Shown one piece after another: positions 8,030-16,789 of a stretch of 51,471 bases of DNA (position 1 is its first letter; each line of letters begins with the position of its first letter). The translations under genes and the position numbers were made by a program. The notes under the pieces are model-generated. The model was not told the origin of the DNA, ran no database searches, and saw only the letters and a program-made list of their open reading frames with translations. This stretch comes from a virus, in IMG/VR virus record IMGVR_UViG_3300046525_000127, positions 1 through 51,471 of that record. The stretch is one strand, 5' to 3'.

Positions 8030-8057
8030 AATATAATTTAAATATTTTTTTAGTCAA
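8030..8057 (-). promoter_or_regulatory. Promoter of C4 module 1
   Basis: Minus-strand -35 TTGACT (8057-8052) and -10 TATATT (8035-8030) with a 16-bp spacer. A perfect inverted repeat ATCACAG-N6-CTGTGAT follows at about 8004-8023 and would be a hairpin at the 5' end of the transcript or an operator. Confidence 0.65.
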
Positions 8058-8217
8058 CTGTTTTTAACTTTGATCATTCTTTTATAACTCTATTCTTTAT
8101 TCTATTTATATATAGAAGAAAAGTTCTTTTTGATACAATGCTTTGGCTCATTGTGAGCTAATGGATCGGGTCATGTTGGAACGATGCATGGGGGCAAAAT
8201 AAATTAGGTCATTATTG

Positions 8218-9231
8218 ATGGATAATACTGGAAAATTACTACAAGAGGATGATTTAACAACGTTAGCAGATGTCAAATCAAGAGAGTTACTAGACATCTA
8301 TACTGAGGTTAATGAAAAAATTAAATCATATTTAAAAGAAATTGAAACGAATGTTTTTCATGAGATTCGAGAGCTAAGTAAAAGTGAAAATTTTATAAAT
8401 GTAAAAAGATTCAATGAAAGAGAGTTTAGTCAGCATTTAATATTAATACCTATTAACTTTGAAATTTTGATAATAGAAGATTTTTATAAATCTCTATTAG
8501 ATTATTATAATAATTTAAAAAATAAAGTGATGCTGATTGAGGATGTCTCTGATTTGGGATTGTTAAGTATTCAAAATTATATTATCGAATTTATCAATAA
8601 CATGAATGTTATTAAACATACTGGTGTTGCAATACGGAATGCTAATAATTTATACAAAAATGAACTTAATCCAAAACTAAAGGAAGTCGAAGAAAAAATT
8701 AAAGATTTAGAGTCGGTACGACTTGCTTTGGAGATGAGGTCAACAAATCAGATATATAGTAATTTAGCAGAAAAATATGAAGTGGAATCGAAAAATTATT
8801 TTAAATATTTTTATATTTGTCTTGGTATATCTGCTGCACTAACTATCTTTTCAATAGCATATTATGCAAATGAGAAACCAATAAACTGGATTACTTTTGT
8901 ATCTATAAAATTATTGATATTGGCATTAGCAATAACTTTGTGTTCAATCTTTTTAAGACGTGCTTCACATGCCAAAAAATTACAGGATCAGGCGTACCAA
9001 ACTCATGTCGAAATTGATGCATTTCCAATTCATGTACGATCGTTGAAAGAAGAAGACAAGCAGGAATTAATCAAGGAGCTAGCATTGAAATATTTCGGTA
9101 AAGAACTGGATCAAACTCAGAATGATAAAGTTGGAGACTTGATGAAGGATCAGCTTGCTGCTGGGACAGAGTTGATTAAGGCAAGTGCAGAGTTGGTTAA
9201 AGCGAAAGGTGGTTCTACGACACCACCGTAA
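8218..9231 (+). CDS. Two-helix membrane protein with C-terminal YFGK domain, paralog A
   Basis: 337 residues from ATG 8218 (TTG 8215 adjoins it). A long helical, partly coiled-coil N-terminal region (about 1-195) is followed by two membrane helices (around YFYICLGISAALTIFSIAYY and LLILALAITLCSIF) and a conserved C-terminal domain (AYQTHVEIDAFPIHV, ALKYFGKELDQT). It is a paralog of the protein at 9368-10438. Family not recognised. It lies at a cargo site of the prophage, is AT-rich, and is transcribed against the phage operons, which suggests a lysogenic function such as phage exclusion. Confidence 0.75.
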   Translation: MDNTGKLLQEDDLTTLADVKSRELLDIYTEVNEKIKSYLKEIETNVFHEIRELSKSENFINVKRFNEREFSQHLILIPINFEILIIEDFYKSLLDYYNNLKNKVMLIEDVSDLGLLSIQNYIIEFINNMNVIKHTGVAIRNANNLYKNELNPKLKEVEEKIKDLESVRLALEMRSTNQIYSNLAEKYEVESKNYFKYFYICLGISAALTIFSIAYYANEKPINWITFVSIKLLILALAITLCSIFLRRASHAKKLQDQAYQTHVEIDAFPIHVRSLKEEDKQELIKELALKYFGKELDQTQNDKVGDLMKDQLAAGTELIKASAELVKAKGGSTTPP

Positions 9232-9249
9232 TATCAGGTCAAAAAATTT

Positions 9250-9277
9250 AAAGCTCTCCAATGGAGGGCTTTTTTAC
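9250..9277 (+). terminator. Terminator after paralog A
   Basis: AGCTCTCC-AAT-GGAGGGCT followed by T6. Confidence 0.8.
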
Positions 9278-9314
9278 TATAAGAATTGATGAATATTAGT
9301 AGTGTTAAACTTTG

Positions 9315-9342
9315 TTAACTTGTGTAAAATTAAGAATATAAT
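9315..9342 (+). promoter_or_regulatory. Promoter of paralog B operon
   Basis: -35-like TTAACT (9315-9320), 16-bp spacer, consensus -10 TATAAT (9337-9342), 25 bases before the start at 9368. The -35 overlaps a copy of the AAACTTTGTTAA motif that recurs in several control regions of this prophage. Confidence 0.6.
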
Positions 9343-9367
9343 TTGAAATTTACCCTATGGTTTGAAG

Positions 9368-10438
9368 ATGTCTGAAGAAAAAACACAAGATCATAAAGAT
9401 ATTTTAAGAATTGAGGAATTAATTGAGATTTTTAGAAGTATTTCACAAGATAACGAAAGTTATGAAAAACTATTAGAGAAAATTTTTATACCATATTTTA
9501 GTGATCATATAGGTAAATATCACCATAAAATAAATTCAATTTATAAAAAAATAAAAGACTTGAGCAGTGAGTATAAGAAATTAGATCATTATTTAAAAAG
9601 CTATATTATGGGTAAGGTAAATGAAATATATAGTTTTATACCATATGAAGATAGGCGAATAGTTTATGATAATAAATTAGATTATGATAAGGAAATAAAT
9701 TTTCTATTAGATCATGTTTTACATAGGGCTTCTTTGATAGATGATTTTATGGCCTATTTCGCGCGTGAAAAAAAAAGAATGGATAGTATCGTTGATGGAT
9801 TTTTTAGAGAAGAATTAACGAAACTTATAAATGATTTTAAAGAGCAGAAAAGACGTGCTTATGAACTTGTTGGTGAGATTGATAAGTCAAATCAATTTAT
9901 TAAAAATCAAGAAGCTGAATCTGTTTATCTAAATGCAAAAGATATATTTGATGATAAGGCTGTTAAATATCAAAGATTATTTTATGCCTCTTTGGCTGTT
10001 ACTTTTTGTCTGATTTTATTCTATGGAACACCTGATTTTAGCAATAATCAAAAAATAGTTGCATTTGTATTGTACAAGTTGGCTATTTTCGTTGTTGGGG
10101 GTTCATTAATAGCTTATTTTTTAAAGTTATCATCTTTCTATCATCTGAAATCAGAACAAGCATACCAAACTTATTTAGAGTTACAAGCCTTCCCATCCTA
10201 TGTATTAGGACTAGATGAGAAAGATAAATTGAGTTTAAGAAAGGATCTTGCACCGCATTACTTTGGTAAGAACATAAGTGAAACTATGCATGATAGATTA
10301 AGTAATGTATTACAAGATCAAGTTAAAGCATCAACAGATGCAATTAAAACTGCAACAGACTTAATGAAGGTTCCATCTAAAACTCCTCAATCGAGTACTC
10401 CTTCAAGTTCACAACATGGAGAGGATGGGTCCAGATGA
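9368..10438 (+). CDS. Two-helix membrane protein with C-terminal YFGK domain, paralog B
   Basis: 356 residues from ATG 9368. Same plan as paralog A: charged helical N-terminal half, two membrane helices (LFYASLAVTFCLILFYG and LAIFVVGGSLIAYFL) and a C-terminal domain aligning with A (AYQTYLELQAFPSYVLGL, LAPHYFGKNISET, DQVKASTDAIKTATDLMK). The N-terminal halves have diverged strongly, the C-terminal domains much less. A low-complexity Ser/Thr/Pro tail ends the protein. Its stop overlaps the next start (ATGA), so it forms an operon with 10435-11253. Function unknown; defence is an inference. Confidence 0.75.
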   Translation: MSEEKTQDHKDILRIEELIEIFRSISQDNESYEKLLEKIFIPYFSDHIGKYHHKINSIYKKIKDLSSEYKKLDHYLKSYIMGKVNEIYSFIPYEDRRIVYDNKLDYDKEINFLLDHVLHRASLIDDFMAYFAREKKRMDSIVDGFFREELTKLINDFKEQKRRAYELVGEIDKSNQFIKNQEAESVYLNAKDIFDDKAVKYQRLFYASLAVTFCLILFYGTPDFSNNQKIVAFVLYKLAIFVVGGSLIAYFLKLSSFYHLKSEQAYQTYLELQAFPSYVLGLDEKDKLSLRKDLAPHYFGKNISETMHDRLSNVLQDQVKASTDAIKTATDLMKVPSKTPQSSTPSSSQHGEDGSR

Positions 10439-11253
10439 TTAGTTTTTATATTTCTATTTTATTTGTTATTTCCTTTTCTACAATAATTTGGGTTTTTATT
10501 AATGGTGAAACTATTCTTGAGATTAAATTAAAAAATAAACTCGTAAAGCAGAGGAATCAGCCTGTTGATGATGATCTATTTTTGAATGTGAAAAGTGGTA
10601 ATTTTATACCAAAGTATATTCGGGATGATATCAATAGGAGCCATGATAAATACAGATTGTTTTCATATTATTTAATGTTTTATGATATTTTGAATTTTAA
10701 GAACTATAAATATTATTCAAGTTGTAATGAAAATTCTGTTTTATTGGAAATGAAAAATAAAGAGAGCTCTATCTTAAATATAGTAATTATTTTAAGAATT
10801 ATATTTTTTATATTTTTTATATGGTTTTTATCTAAAATTTTAAATTTCCCAGTTGTTTTTGTTGAAGTTAATGAGAAAAGCCAATTATATTATTATATTA
10901 TTTTTTTGTTTTTAATTGTCTGTTTCATGCCTTATAGGTTTCATACGTTAAGTTATTTTTGTGATAAAATTTCAGCTGTTACGGTCTATTGGTTTGTAAG
11001 TATATTTTCTATATTTAATGCTTATTTGATTTATGTTGTTCTCGATGGTGATATTAAAATATATAATGATGTGGTCGTAGATAAAAATTTTTTGGTTTAT
11101 TCTTTTTCAATTATTTTTATAATTATAGGTGCATACATATATGTTGGCTATTTGAAATTTGAATATATGCAAAAATATTTTGAATTATTAAAGGAAAACC
11201 TTATTCATGATGACGGTGGTGAGGATTCTCGGACTAGTTCTGTTTTTAAATAA
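10435..11253 (+). CDS. Polytopic membrane protein, cargo operon
   Basis: 272 residues, very rich in I, F and Y. About five membrane helices: one at the N-terminus (ISFYISILFVISFSTIIWVF), a soluble stretch to about residue 110, then a hydrophobic cluster including ILRIIFFIFFIWFL, YYYIIFLFLIVCFMPY, YWFVSIFSIFNAYLIYVV and FSIIFIIIGAYIYVGYL. Translationally coupled to paralog B. No family recognised. Could be the membrane effector partner of paralog B. Confidence 0.65.
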   Translation: MISFYISILFVISFSTIIWVFINGETILEIKLKNKLVKQRNQPVDDDLFLNVKSGNFIPKYIRDDINRSHDKYRLFSYYLMFYDILNFKNYKYYSSCNENSVLLEMKNKESSILNIVIILRIIFFIFFIWFLSKILNFPVVFVEVNEKSQLYYYIIFLFLIVCFMPYRFHTLSYFCDKISAVTVYWFVSIFSIFNAYLIYVVLDGDIKIYNDVVVDKNFLVYSFSIIFIIIGAYIYVGYLKFEYMQKYFELLKENLIHDDGGEDSRTSSVFK

Positions 11254-11278
11254 TTAATTTATAATAATATTGTTTAAA

Positions 11279-11304
11279 AAGCCCAATCAGTGATTGGGCT
11301 TTTA
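11279..11304. terminator. Bidirectional terminator
   Basis: GCCCAATCAGTGATTGGGC with an A run before and T4 after. It lies between convergent genes ending at 11253 and 11307. Confidence 0.8.
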
Positions 11305-11306
11305 CT

Positions 11307-11738
11307 TTATTTTCTATATTTGAATATCTTACCCACTAGATCTTTTTGATTGAGGTAAAGAATCTCAAAGATATAGATTGGGGATGCGGCAATTACCACA
11401 AGTATGATATAGGCTATATTATTATTGGTTGCATATAACCTAAAACCTTCAGAAAGAATGCTAAGGCTAATGATTAGCCAGAAGTATGTCATCATACTTA
11501 AAAGAAAAATTATCAAATAAGCATAATACTTAATGATTTCTCTATTGATTTTAATTTCATCTTTTAGAGTCTTTCGTACATGAAGTAGGGTCTCAAGATT
11601 TGATTTCCTAATGCACCTACCAACTTTCCCCTTTTTCCCTAAATGGTACTTTATAAAGTTAAAAACTTTAGGGATGCCCATTACAATTAGGCCAGTTGCA
11701 ATACTAACAAACCAATTGTTGTTGATTAATTCGTTCAT
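11307..11738 (-). CDS. Small membrane protein (143 aa)
   Basis: Three hydrophobic segments (WFVSIATGLIVMGIPKVF, YAYLIIFLLSMMTYFWLIIS, IAYIILVVIAASPIYIFEIL) with a basic stretch between the first two. It starts 13 bases behind the stop of the restriction enzyme gene, so the two probably share a transcript. No function recognised. Confidence 0.6.
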   Translation of the reverse strand: MNELINNNWFVSIATGLIVMGIPKVFNFIKYHLGKKGKVGRCIRKSNLETLLHVRKTLKDEIKINREIIKYYAYLIIFLLSMMTYFWLIISLSILSEGFRLYATNNNIAYIILVVIAASPIYIFEILYLNQKDLVGKIFKYRK

Positions 11739-11751
11739 TCAAAACAAGCCC

Positions 11752-13119
11752 TTAAAGTTGATATTCTTTTTGTTCAGGGAACAATAATTCTAAATGTTTT
11801 GGATTAATCTTAAATAATGGTCCTTTTTCTGTAGCATTGCTGACACCATTTTTACGCTTAATCAAATGATCCATCGTGATCACACCATCCTTTAAAAGAG
11901 GCATGAATTGACCCACAAGTGGGTTCTTAGTGTGTATAACAGACTTCAACACAAAATGCTCAACACCATTAATGTCAATCGGTTCAGCTTTAATCCAGAA
12001 TGTCTCTTTATGTTTTTCAATTAAGCGCTGACGTAGGGTAGAACCTTGCCATACTGCTACCTCACCGTCTGTAATATGCTTTTCTACAAGAAGGTCTTTG
12101 TCTTCTAAATACTCAAAAAATAAACCTTGAGAATTTGCTGTTTTGGTACTGATCGAACAATAAAGCTTTAAGTCTGTATCTCGCATATAGCCAAATTTAT
12201 CTACAATTGCACCACTACTTTTTAAAGGGCTTAAATCCCAATTTGCCACTTGCGCAAAAATAGTTGAACGTGTCTTTTGAGCCTTATCCTTTTCTCGAGC
12301 AGATTTAAGCTCGATACCTTTGTAATCAGGATGCTTTGACGAATTTGCCGAAATGCCGAGTGCATGTTCAATGGTCATGCCAATGCCAGTATCGCCTGAC
12401 TTGATCGATTTTAAAGGACCGAGTTTTGCTATTGTTCTTAGCTTATCTAATAACTCAATGGCGATAGCATCTGACTGAGCAGAAAACTTTTGCAGTAATG
12501 CAAGTTGTTGGTTTAGATCGACTTTAGAGATATTGAAAACGTAAAGTAAGCCATCCACTAAAATCAGAGCAAGTGTGTCATTTGGCTGTACATGTGGCTT
12601 AAGTTTATAAACCCAAATACGTGGATCACCTTGTTTCGTTTTAGGTCTGTATAAACTAACTTGCGTATCAATGACTTCGTTCGCTGTGACTAATTTAGCT
12701 GCTTTCTTTTCAATTTGACCTTGAGTTTGCACAGCGTAATCATGATATCCATTGAAATTGAAAAAATCGCGCAGTGGTGCAACTGCATCCATAATTGATT
12801 TATCAATGCCCGTAGCAGTAATGATTAATTCGCTGTGATCTAGTCCTAGTTTTGCTAAAAGCTCACGGTTATGACGAATTAGGTCTTCGTTGATAACTGG
12901 ATAAGAGAGAGTAGGCTGAGATAGGACAATGGGTTGGTCGTCTGAAGCTTCTTCTGCTTTAGATGCATTATCCAGAGCTTGCCAGTTTTTATAACCATGA
13001 TCTTGCGCGATTTTATTTAAAGCCGCTGTATGAGAAATTTTTAACTTATTTTTAAGATCTTTGGCGTCATCTTTTAACCGCGCAATTGAACGGGTCGGGA
13101 ATAATGGTTGTTGCTTCAT
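11752..13119 (-). CDS. Type II restriction endonuclease, MvaI/BcnI-like, with N-terminal extra domain
   Basis: 455 residues. The C-terminal half carries the MvaI/BcnI pattern: GDTGIGMTIEHALGI, then HPDYKGIELKSAR, whose D-x(n)-E-x-K residues are the expected PD-(D/E)XK metal site. MvaI and BcnI cut CC(A/T)GG and CC(C/G)GG. Residues 1-50 (SIARLKDDAKDLKNKLKISH, LNKIAQDHGYKNWQAL) are a small helical module also found in other mobile-element proteins, here fused to the nuclease. Divergent from the methyltransferase. Target not determinable here. Confidence 0.8.
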   Translation of the reverse strand: MKQQPLFPTRSIARLKDDAKDLKNKLKISHTAALNKIAQDHGYKNWQALDNASKAEEASDDQPIVLSQPTLSYPVINEDLIRHNRELLAKLGLDHSELIITATGIDKSIMDAVAPLRDFFNFNGYHDYAVQTQGQIEKKAAKLVTANEVIDTQVSLYRPKTKQGDPRIWVYKLKPHVQPNDTLALILVDGLLYVFNISKVDLNQQLALLQKFSAQSDAIAIELLDKLRTIAKLGPLKSIKSGDTGIGMTIEHALGISANSSKHPDYKGIELKSAREKDKAQKTRSTIFAQVANWDLSPLKSSGAIVDKFGYMRDTDLKLYCSISTKTANSQGLFFEYLEDKDLLVEKHITDGEVAVWQGSTLRQRLIEKHKETFWIKAEPIDINGVEHFVLKSVIHTKNPLVGQFMPLLKDGVITMDHLIKRKNGVSNATEKGPLFKINPKHLELLFPEQKEYQL

Positions 13120-13156
13120 TGAAATTACCTTTTAGTTCATGTTCGGAAATGCTCGA

Positions 13157-13316
13157 CCCGCAACAAAGCTTTCCTGCACAAACAAAAAGTCAGAAATATT
13201 TCAACGAGATAACCAAAAGGGGTTTTTACAGTTGCGGGCTGTAGGCTTACTCAAGAAGCCATTGGCTTATATTTCCACAACTTAACAGAAATATCAACTT
13301 AACAAAGTTTGTTAAG
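13157..13316. promoter_or_regulatory. Control region between restriction and methyltransferase genes
   Basis: The 288-base gap holds two structures. CCCGCAAC (13157-13164) and GTTGCGGG (13231-13238) form an 8-bp stem closing an 82-nt segment in the leader of the restriction gene. CTTAACAAAGTTTGTTAAG (13298-13316) is a perfect palindrome around a central G, placed like an operator between the divergent genes. GGCTT-N7-AAGCC (13248-13264) is a further small hairpin. No separate controller (C) protein gene is present, so control probably acts through these sites or through the methyltransferase. Confidence 0.55.
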
Positions 13317-13407
13317 CGACATTTGATGTCATTCTACGCCTGGTTTTTTTTTTGATTTGTTATTAAAATGCAGAGGCTGTTTTTATCTAAATTTAGGAAA
13401 TACTAAT

Positions 13408-14976
13408 TTGAACCACATTGAGTTATTTGCAGGCTGTGGCGGTTTGTCACTTGGACTAGAGTCTGTTGGATTTAAATTAGTTATGGCAAATGAGCTTTCG
13501 CCAATGGCGGCAGAGACATTTGCCTATAATTTCTTTCATCAAAATTTAGAAGAAACAACACCAGAAGATAAGGTCTTATGGCTCAGTAGTAAGTTCGATA
13601 AAAACAGTATGAAAGCCAGATTAAGAGAGGATCCAAGAGCTTTTCCTGAGTTAAACGAAGGTCATTCAGATTTATCTGAAGAGACAGAGCTTCAAGGCAA
13701 ATTAGTTGTTGGTAATATTATTCAGTTGAATCAGTGGTTAGAAAAACATCCTATACAGGCTAATCAACTTAAAAATGCCTATGGCGAAGAAGGTGGATTA
13801 GATCTGGTATCAGGTGGTCCACCATGTCAGAGCTTCAGTATGGCTGGCTTAAGACAGTTTGATAATAAACGAAATGTTTTACCGTGGGAGTTTGCTAAAT
13901 TTGTGCAAACTACTCAGCCCAAAATAGCACTACTGGAAAACGTTACGGGCATCCTAAGAGCTTTTGATGTTGAAGGTAAGAAATTTTATGCATGGTTTGA
14001 AGTAGCTAAGGCATTCGCACAAATTAATTACATTCCTTTGTGTTTACACATCAATGCAAAATATGCAGGTGTTGCTCAAAACCGCCCGCGCTTTATTTTC
14101 ATTGGGATACGAAAAGACGTTTTTAATAATATTTATCCAAAACTAAGTGCAGATGAACAAGAATTATTCCGACAATCAATTCAGATGACAAAGGATTTGA
14201 GTGAGGAAAAGGAAGTTGAATATAGCGCTCTGCCATATTTTGATGTGTCTTATCCAGAACATAAAGATGCTTTTGAGAAAACATTCTTGAACCCACTCAT
14301 TAAATATAAAAATAATGAATTTTCTGTTAAAGATGCGATAGATGATTTACGCAAGGAAGGTACGGAGAAATCTAAATATATCGAGTTGATCAATAGTACA
14401 TTGATGCCAAATCTAACGTTAAATGGGAAAATGAGAAATCATGACTTAAGAAATAATGGCATCCATGTTCAGCGACGCTTTAGGATTTATCAAATACTTC
14501 AATTATTGGATAGTTCAGTAAAAAAAGAGGCTTTAGATTTACTGAAAGGAAAGATTCCTTCCGTTTCCGATAACACCGCTAAGATACTTTTAAGTTATGA
14601 CTATTTAATTGATTTGAATCAATATGCGAGGTTTTCAAATATTGCGGAACTTATTCAGTATTTTAATGAGCACCAAACAAAGAAACAGACCCAAAAAGCT
14701 TTAATAGCATCTCAGCCTGCACCAGCTGCGCTGTCTATTCCAGATGATGCCTGCCATTACCATCATGATGAATTGAGAACGTTAACGGTGCGTGAAATGG
14801 CTCGTATACAGTCATTTCCAGATCAGTTTGTATTTAGATCAAAGGTTACAACTGGTGGGCAAATGCGTCAGTTTGAAGTTCCTCAGTACACTCAGGTAGG
14901 AAATGCTGTCCCACCATTACTGGGTCAGGCTTTAGGTAATGTTATTAAATCTTTGTTAGATAAATATAAATTATAA
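13408..14976 (+). CDS. DNA (cytosine-5-)-methyltransferase of the restriction-modification system
   Basis: 522 residues from TTG 13408, which has GGAAA in front and puts motif I at the usual distance from the N-terminus; the frame is open to 13357. Motifs in order: I FAGCGGLSLGLE, IV GGPPCQSFS with the catalytic Cys, VI ENV, VIII QNRPRFIFIG, X GNAVPP. Motif IX-like RELTVREMARIQ appears as LRTLTVREMARIQSFP. The long region between motifs VIII and IX is the target recognition domain. It protects DNA from the adjacent nuclease. A 12-codon frame (13368-13406) ends just before the TTG. Confidence 0.92.
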   Translation: MNHIELFAGCGGLSLGLESVGFKLVMANELSPMAAETFAYNFFHQNLEETTPEDKVLWLSSKFDKNSMKARLREDPRAFPELNEGHSDLSEETELQGKLVVGNIIQLNQWLEKHPIQANQLKNAYGEEGGLDLVSGGPPCQSFSMAGLRQFDNKRNVLPWEFAKFVQTTQPKIALLENVTGILRAFDVEGKKFYAWFEVAKAFAQINYIPLCLHINAKYAGVAQNRPRFIFIGIRKDVFNNIYPKLSADEQELFRQSIQMTKDLSEEKEVEYSALPYFDVSYPEHKDAFEKTFLNPLIKYKNNEFSVKDAIDDLRKEGTEKSKYIELINSTLMPNLTLNGKMRNHDLRNNGIHVQRRFRIYQILQLLDSSVKKEALDLLKGKIPSVSDNTAKILLSYDYLIDLNQYARFSNIAELIQYFNEHQTKKQTQKALIASQPAPAALSIPDDACHYHHDELRTLTVREMARIQSFPDQFVFRSKVTTGGQMRQFEVPQYTQVGNAVPPLLGQALGNVIKSLLDKYKL

Positions 14977-14989
14977 TTTTTATGAAAAT

Positions 14990-15022
14990 AAAATACCCCA
15001 GTTTTTATGGGGTATTTTTTTA
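14990..15022 (+). terminator. Terminator after the methyltransferase
   Basis: ATACCCCA-GTTTTTA-TGGGGTAT followed by a T7 run. Confidence 0.85.
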
Positions 15023-15035
15023 AGAGGGAAAGTAA

Positions 15036-15806
15036 GTGAATAGAATTATGTCTACGATAAAAGACTATCAAACTTTGATTCTTGTGGTACCCGCAATTGC
15101 AGGCGGAATTTATCAAATCTATATGATTCTAAGTATTTTAGGGTTTTCATATTTAAGATATTTTTCTGTTGCTCAGGTAATTCCTGATGGACTAATTGCT
15201 TTATTTTTTTTCGGGATGTTGTTTATTATATATAGTTCGATTTCTTACTTATCTAAGGTACTTGTAGTTTCAGGAAATATAAGTGACGAATTTAAAATAA
15301 AAGTTTTACTCCCGGCAATGTGTTTTTTTGTTTTTTCAGCATTATGGTTATTGTGGAGAACAGATATCAGTGAATATTCGAGCATAACAAAGTTTTTTGG
15401 TGATTTATTTATTCTCTTAGCCGTATATTTATCTTTTACTCTCAGTCTTTATTTGTTTATAGAGTTTTTTTATGATGTATTTGCTACAGCGGGAGAGTTA
15501 CAAGATGTTGTAATTTCTACTTTTCGCTATTGTATTTATATTCTTTTATTCATTATTGTATTTATTGATGTGCCAGGCGCATTTAAAGAATTAAATAGTG
15601 AAATTAATGAAAATAGCAATTTATATAATTTTGAGAAACTAGCAACAACAGTACAAAATAAATATAAATTAAATGGGCAGCCTAAGCATGTTTATGCAAA
15701 TAAAGACTATATCTTTTATCCAGTAAATCATAATGAAAAGACTCACTTTATTGCTGTAGATACTAAAGAGTTAACGGCATTTGAGTCTGATGATAAAAAG
15801 GATTAA
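15036..15806 (+). CDS. Membrane protein with C-terminal soluble domain (256 aa)
   Basis: Starts at GTG 15036 with GAGGG upstream (ATG 15048 is possible). About five membrane helices (LILVVPAIAGGIYQIYMIL, LIALFFFGMLFIIYSSISYL, LLPAMCFFVFSALWLLW, LFILLAVYLSFTLSLYLFI, YCIYILLFIIVFIDVPG), then a C-terminal part of about 70 residues (NGQPKHVYANKDYIFYPVN). It is the last cargo gene and its stop overlaps the stop of gene D on the other strand. No family recognised. Confidence 0.6.
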   Translation: MNRIMSTIKDYQTLILVVPAIAGGIYQIYMILSILGFSYLRYFSVAQVIPDGLIALFFFGMLFIIYSSISYLSKVLVVSGNISDEFKIKVLLPAMCFFVFSALWLLWRTDISEYSSITKFFGDLFILLAVYLSFTLSLYLFIEFFYDVFATAGELQDVVISTFRYCIYILLFIIVFIDVPGAFKELNSEINENSNLYNFEKLATTVQNKYKLNGQPKHVYANKDYIFYPVNHNEKTHFIAVDTKELTAFESDDKKD

Positions 15807-16789
15807 ATATTTGCCTCTAAATCTAATTGAGTCGTCAATCCGCCACTTTTAGCAAAGCTATGAGTGGCTTTTTCAACAATCCATTTCAGGTTATCTACCT
15901 CAGTCTTAAAGCCCTCTAATTTGATTGGAGACTCAGTACTGATCTCAGGTAGCCCATAAGCTAAATTGATGCTGAATTTCGCCATTTGGCGCTTAATCTC
16001 AGCCATCTTCGCAGCACTGGCACGTTCTGCTTCAGCTTTGTTGGCAAACGTCCCTTTCAAGTGTTTAACCTTACCTTTATCACCAGTCACTACCTTTTCA
16101 CGTTTGGCTTTGCCAGTGTCCTGATAACTGGCTGATACACCAGTATGGTCAGACTCACGATCCTGTTCGCTGTAACGGAAATGGTCGCCACTGTTTCTAG
16201 TCAAAATGATGGTGGGTAAATCTTTACCTGAAGCGGTTTTTGCACTGCTTGCTGTGAAGATTAAAAGCCGATCTTTTTTCACCGCCATTTCTGCACCATT
16301 TTGTTTGGCCAGCCGTTGAAGTAGGTTGAGATCCGACTCATTGGTTTGGTCAATATGACTTAAAGTAATTGCCTTGAGAGCTGCTGCCATGACCAGCGTC
16401 AGTTTATGGTTTTGCGCGATTTCAGTCGCAATTGCTCCAAAAGTTTTGCGGTGGTATGACTTAGACTTGGCTTCTTTGATATTGCTTTTAAAATTGGCAC
16501 TGGATGCCTTAATGGTGATTTGATCGGGTGTACCAGACCATTCAGTCTCATCGACAATAAAGTCGCCTTTATCGTGTAAACCTTCACCTTTAAAACCCAT
16601 TAGACAATTAAGACGTACACCACGTTTCGGCAGTTGTAATGCACCGTCATGATCATCGAGCACGATACTCAATTCATCTGCTTCATTGGCGCGGTTATCT
16701 GTGACGGTAACACTTAAAATGCGCTTAGAAATAAGCTCATTTAACGGTTTATTGTCAGCACTAATCATACATACAGGCGTTTTAATCAT
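15803..16789 (-). CDS. D: Tail protein gpD (baseplate hub / late control protein)
   Basis: 328 residues resembling P2 gpD: N-terminal DNRANEADELSIVLDDHDG, central YHRKTFGAIATEIAQNH and LTLSHIDQ-like segment TLSHIDQTNESDLNLLQRLA, typical of the late control gene D family (gp27-like hub). It joins the spike to the tail tube. Last gene of the leftward FI-FII-E-T-U-D operon; its start overlaps the stop of U (ATGA). Confidence 0.9.
   Translation of the reverse strand: MIKTPVCMISADNKPLNELISKRILSVTVTDNRANEADELSIVLDDHDGALQLPKRGVRLNCLMGFKGEGLHDKGDFIVDETEWSGTPDQITIKASSANFKSNIKEAKSKSYHRKTFGAIATEIAQNHKLTLVMAAALKAITLSHIDQTNESDLNLLQRLAKQNGAEMAVKKDRLLIFTASSAKTASGKDLPTIILTRNSGDHFRYSEQDRESDHTGVSASYQDTGKAKREKVVTGDKGKVKHLKGTFANKAEAERASAAKMAEIKRQMAKFSINLAYGLPEISTESPIKLEGFKTEVDNLKWIVEKATHSFAKSGGLTTQLDLEANI

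Noticed and set aside
13157-13238. A third C4 RNA in front of the restriction gene
   Set aside because: Size and closing stem are similar, but there is no leader frame, no terminator hairpin with T run in the right place, and no clear double target pair.
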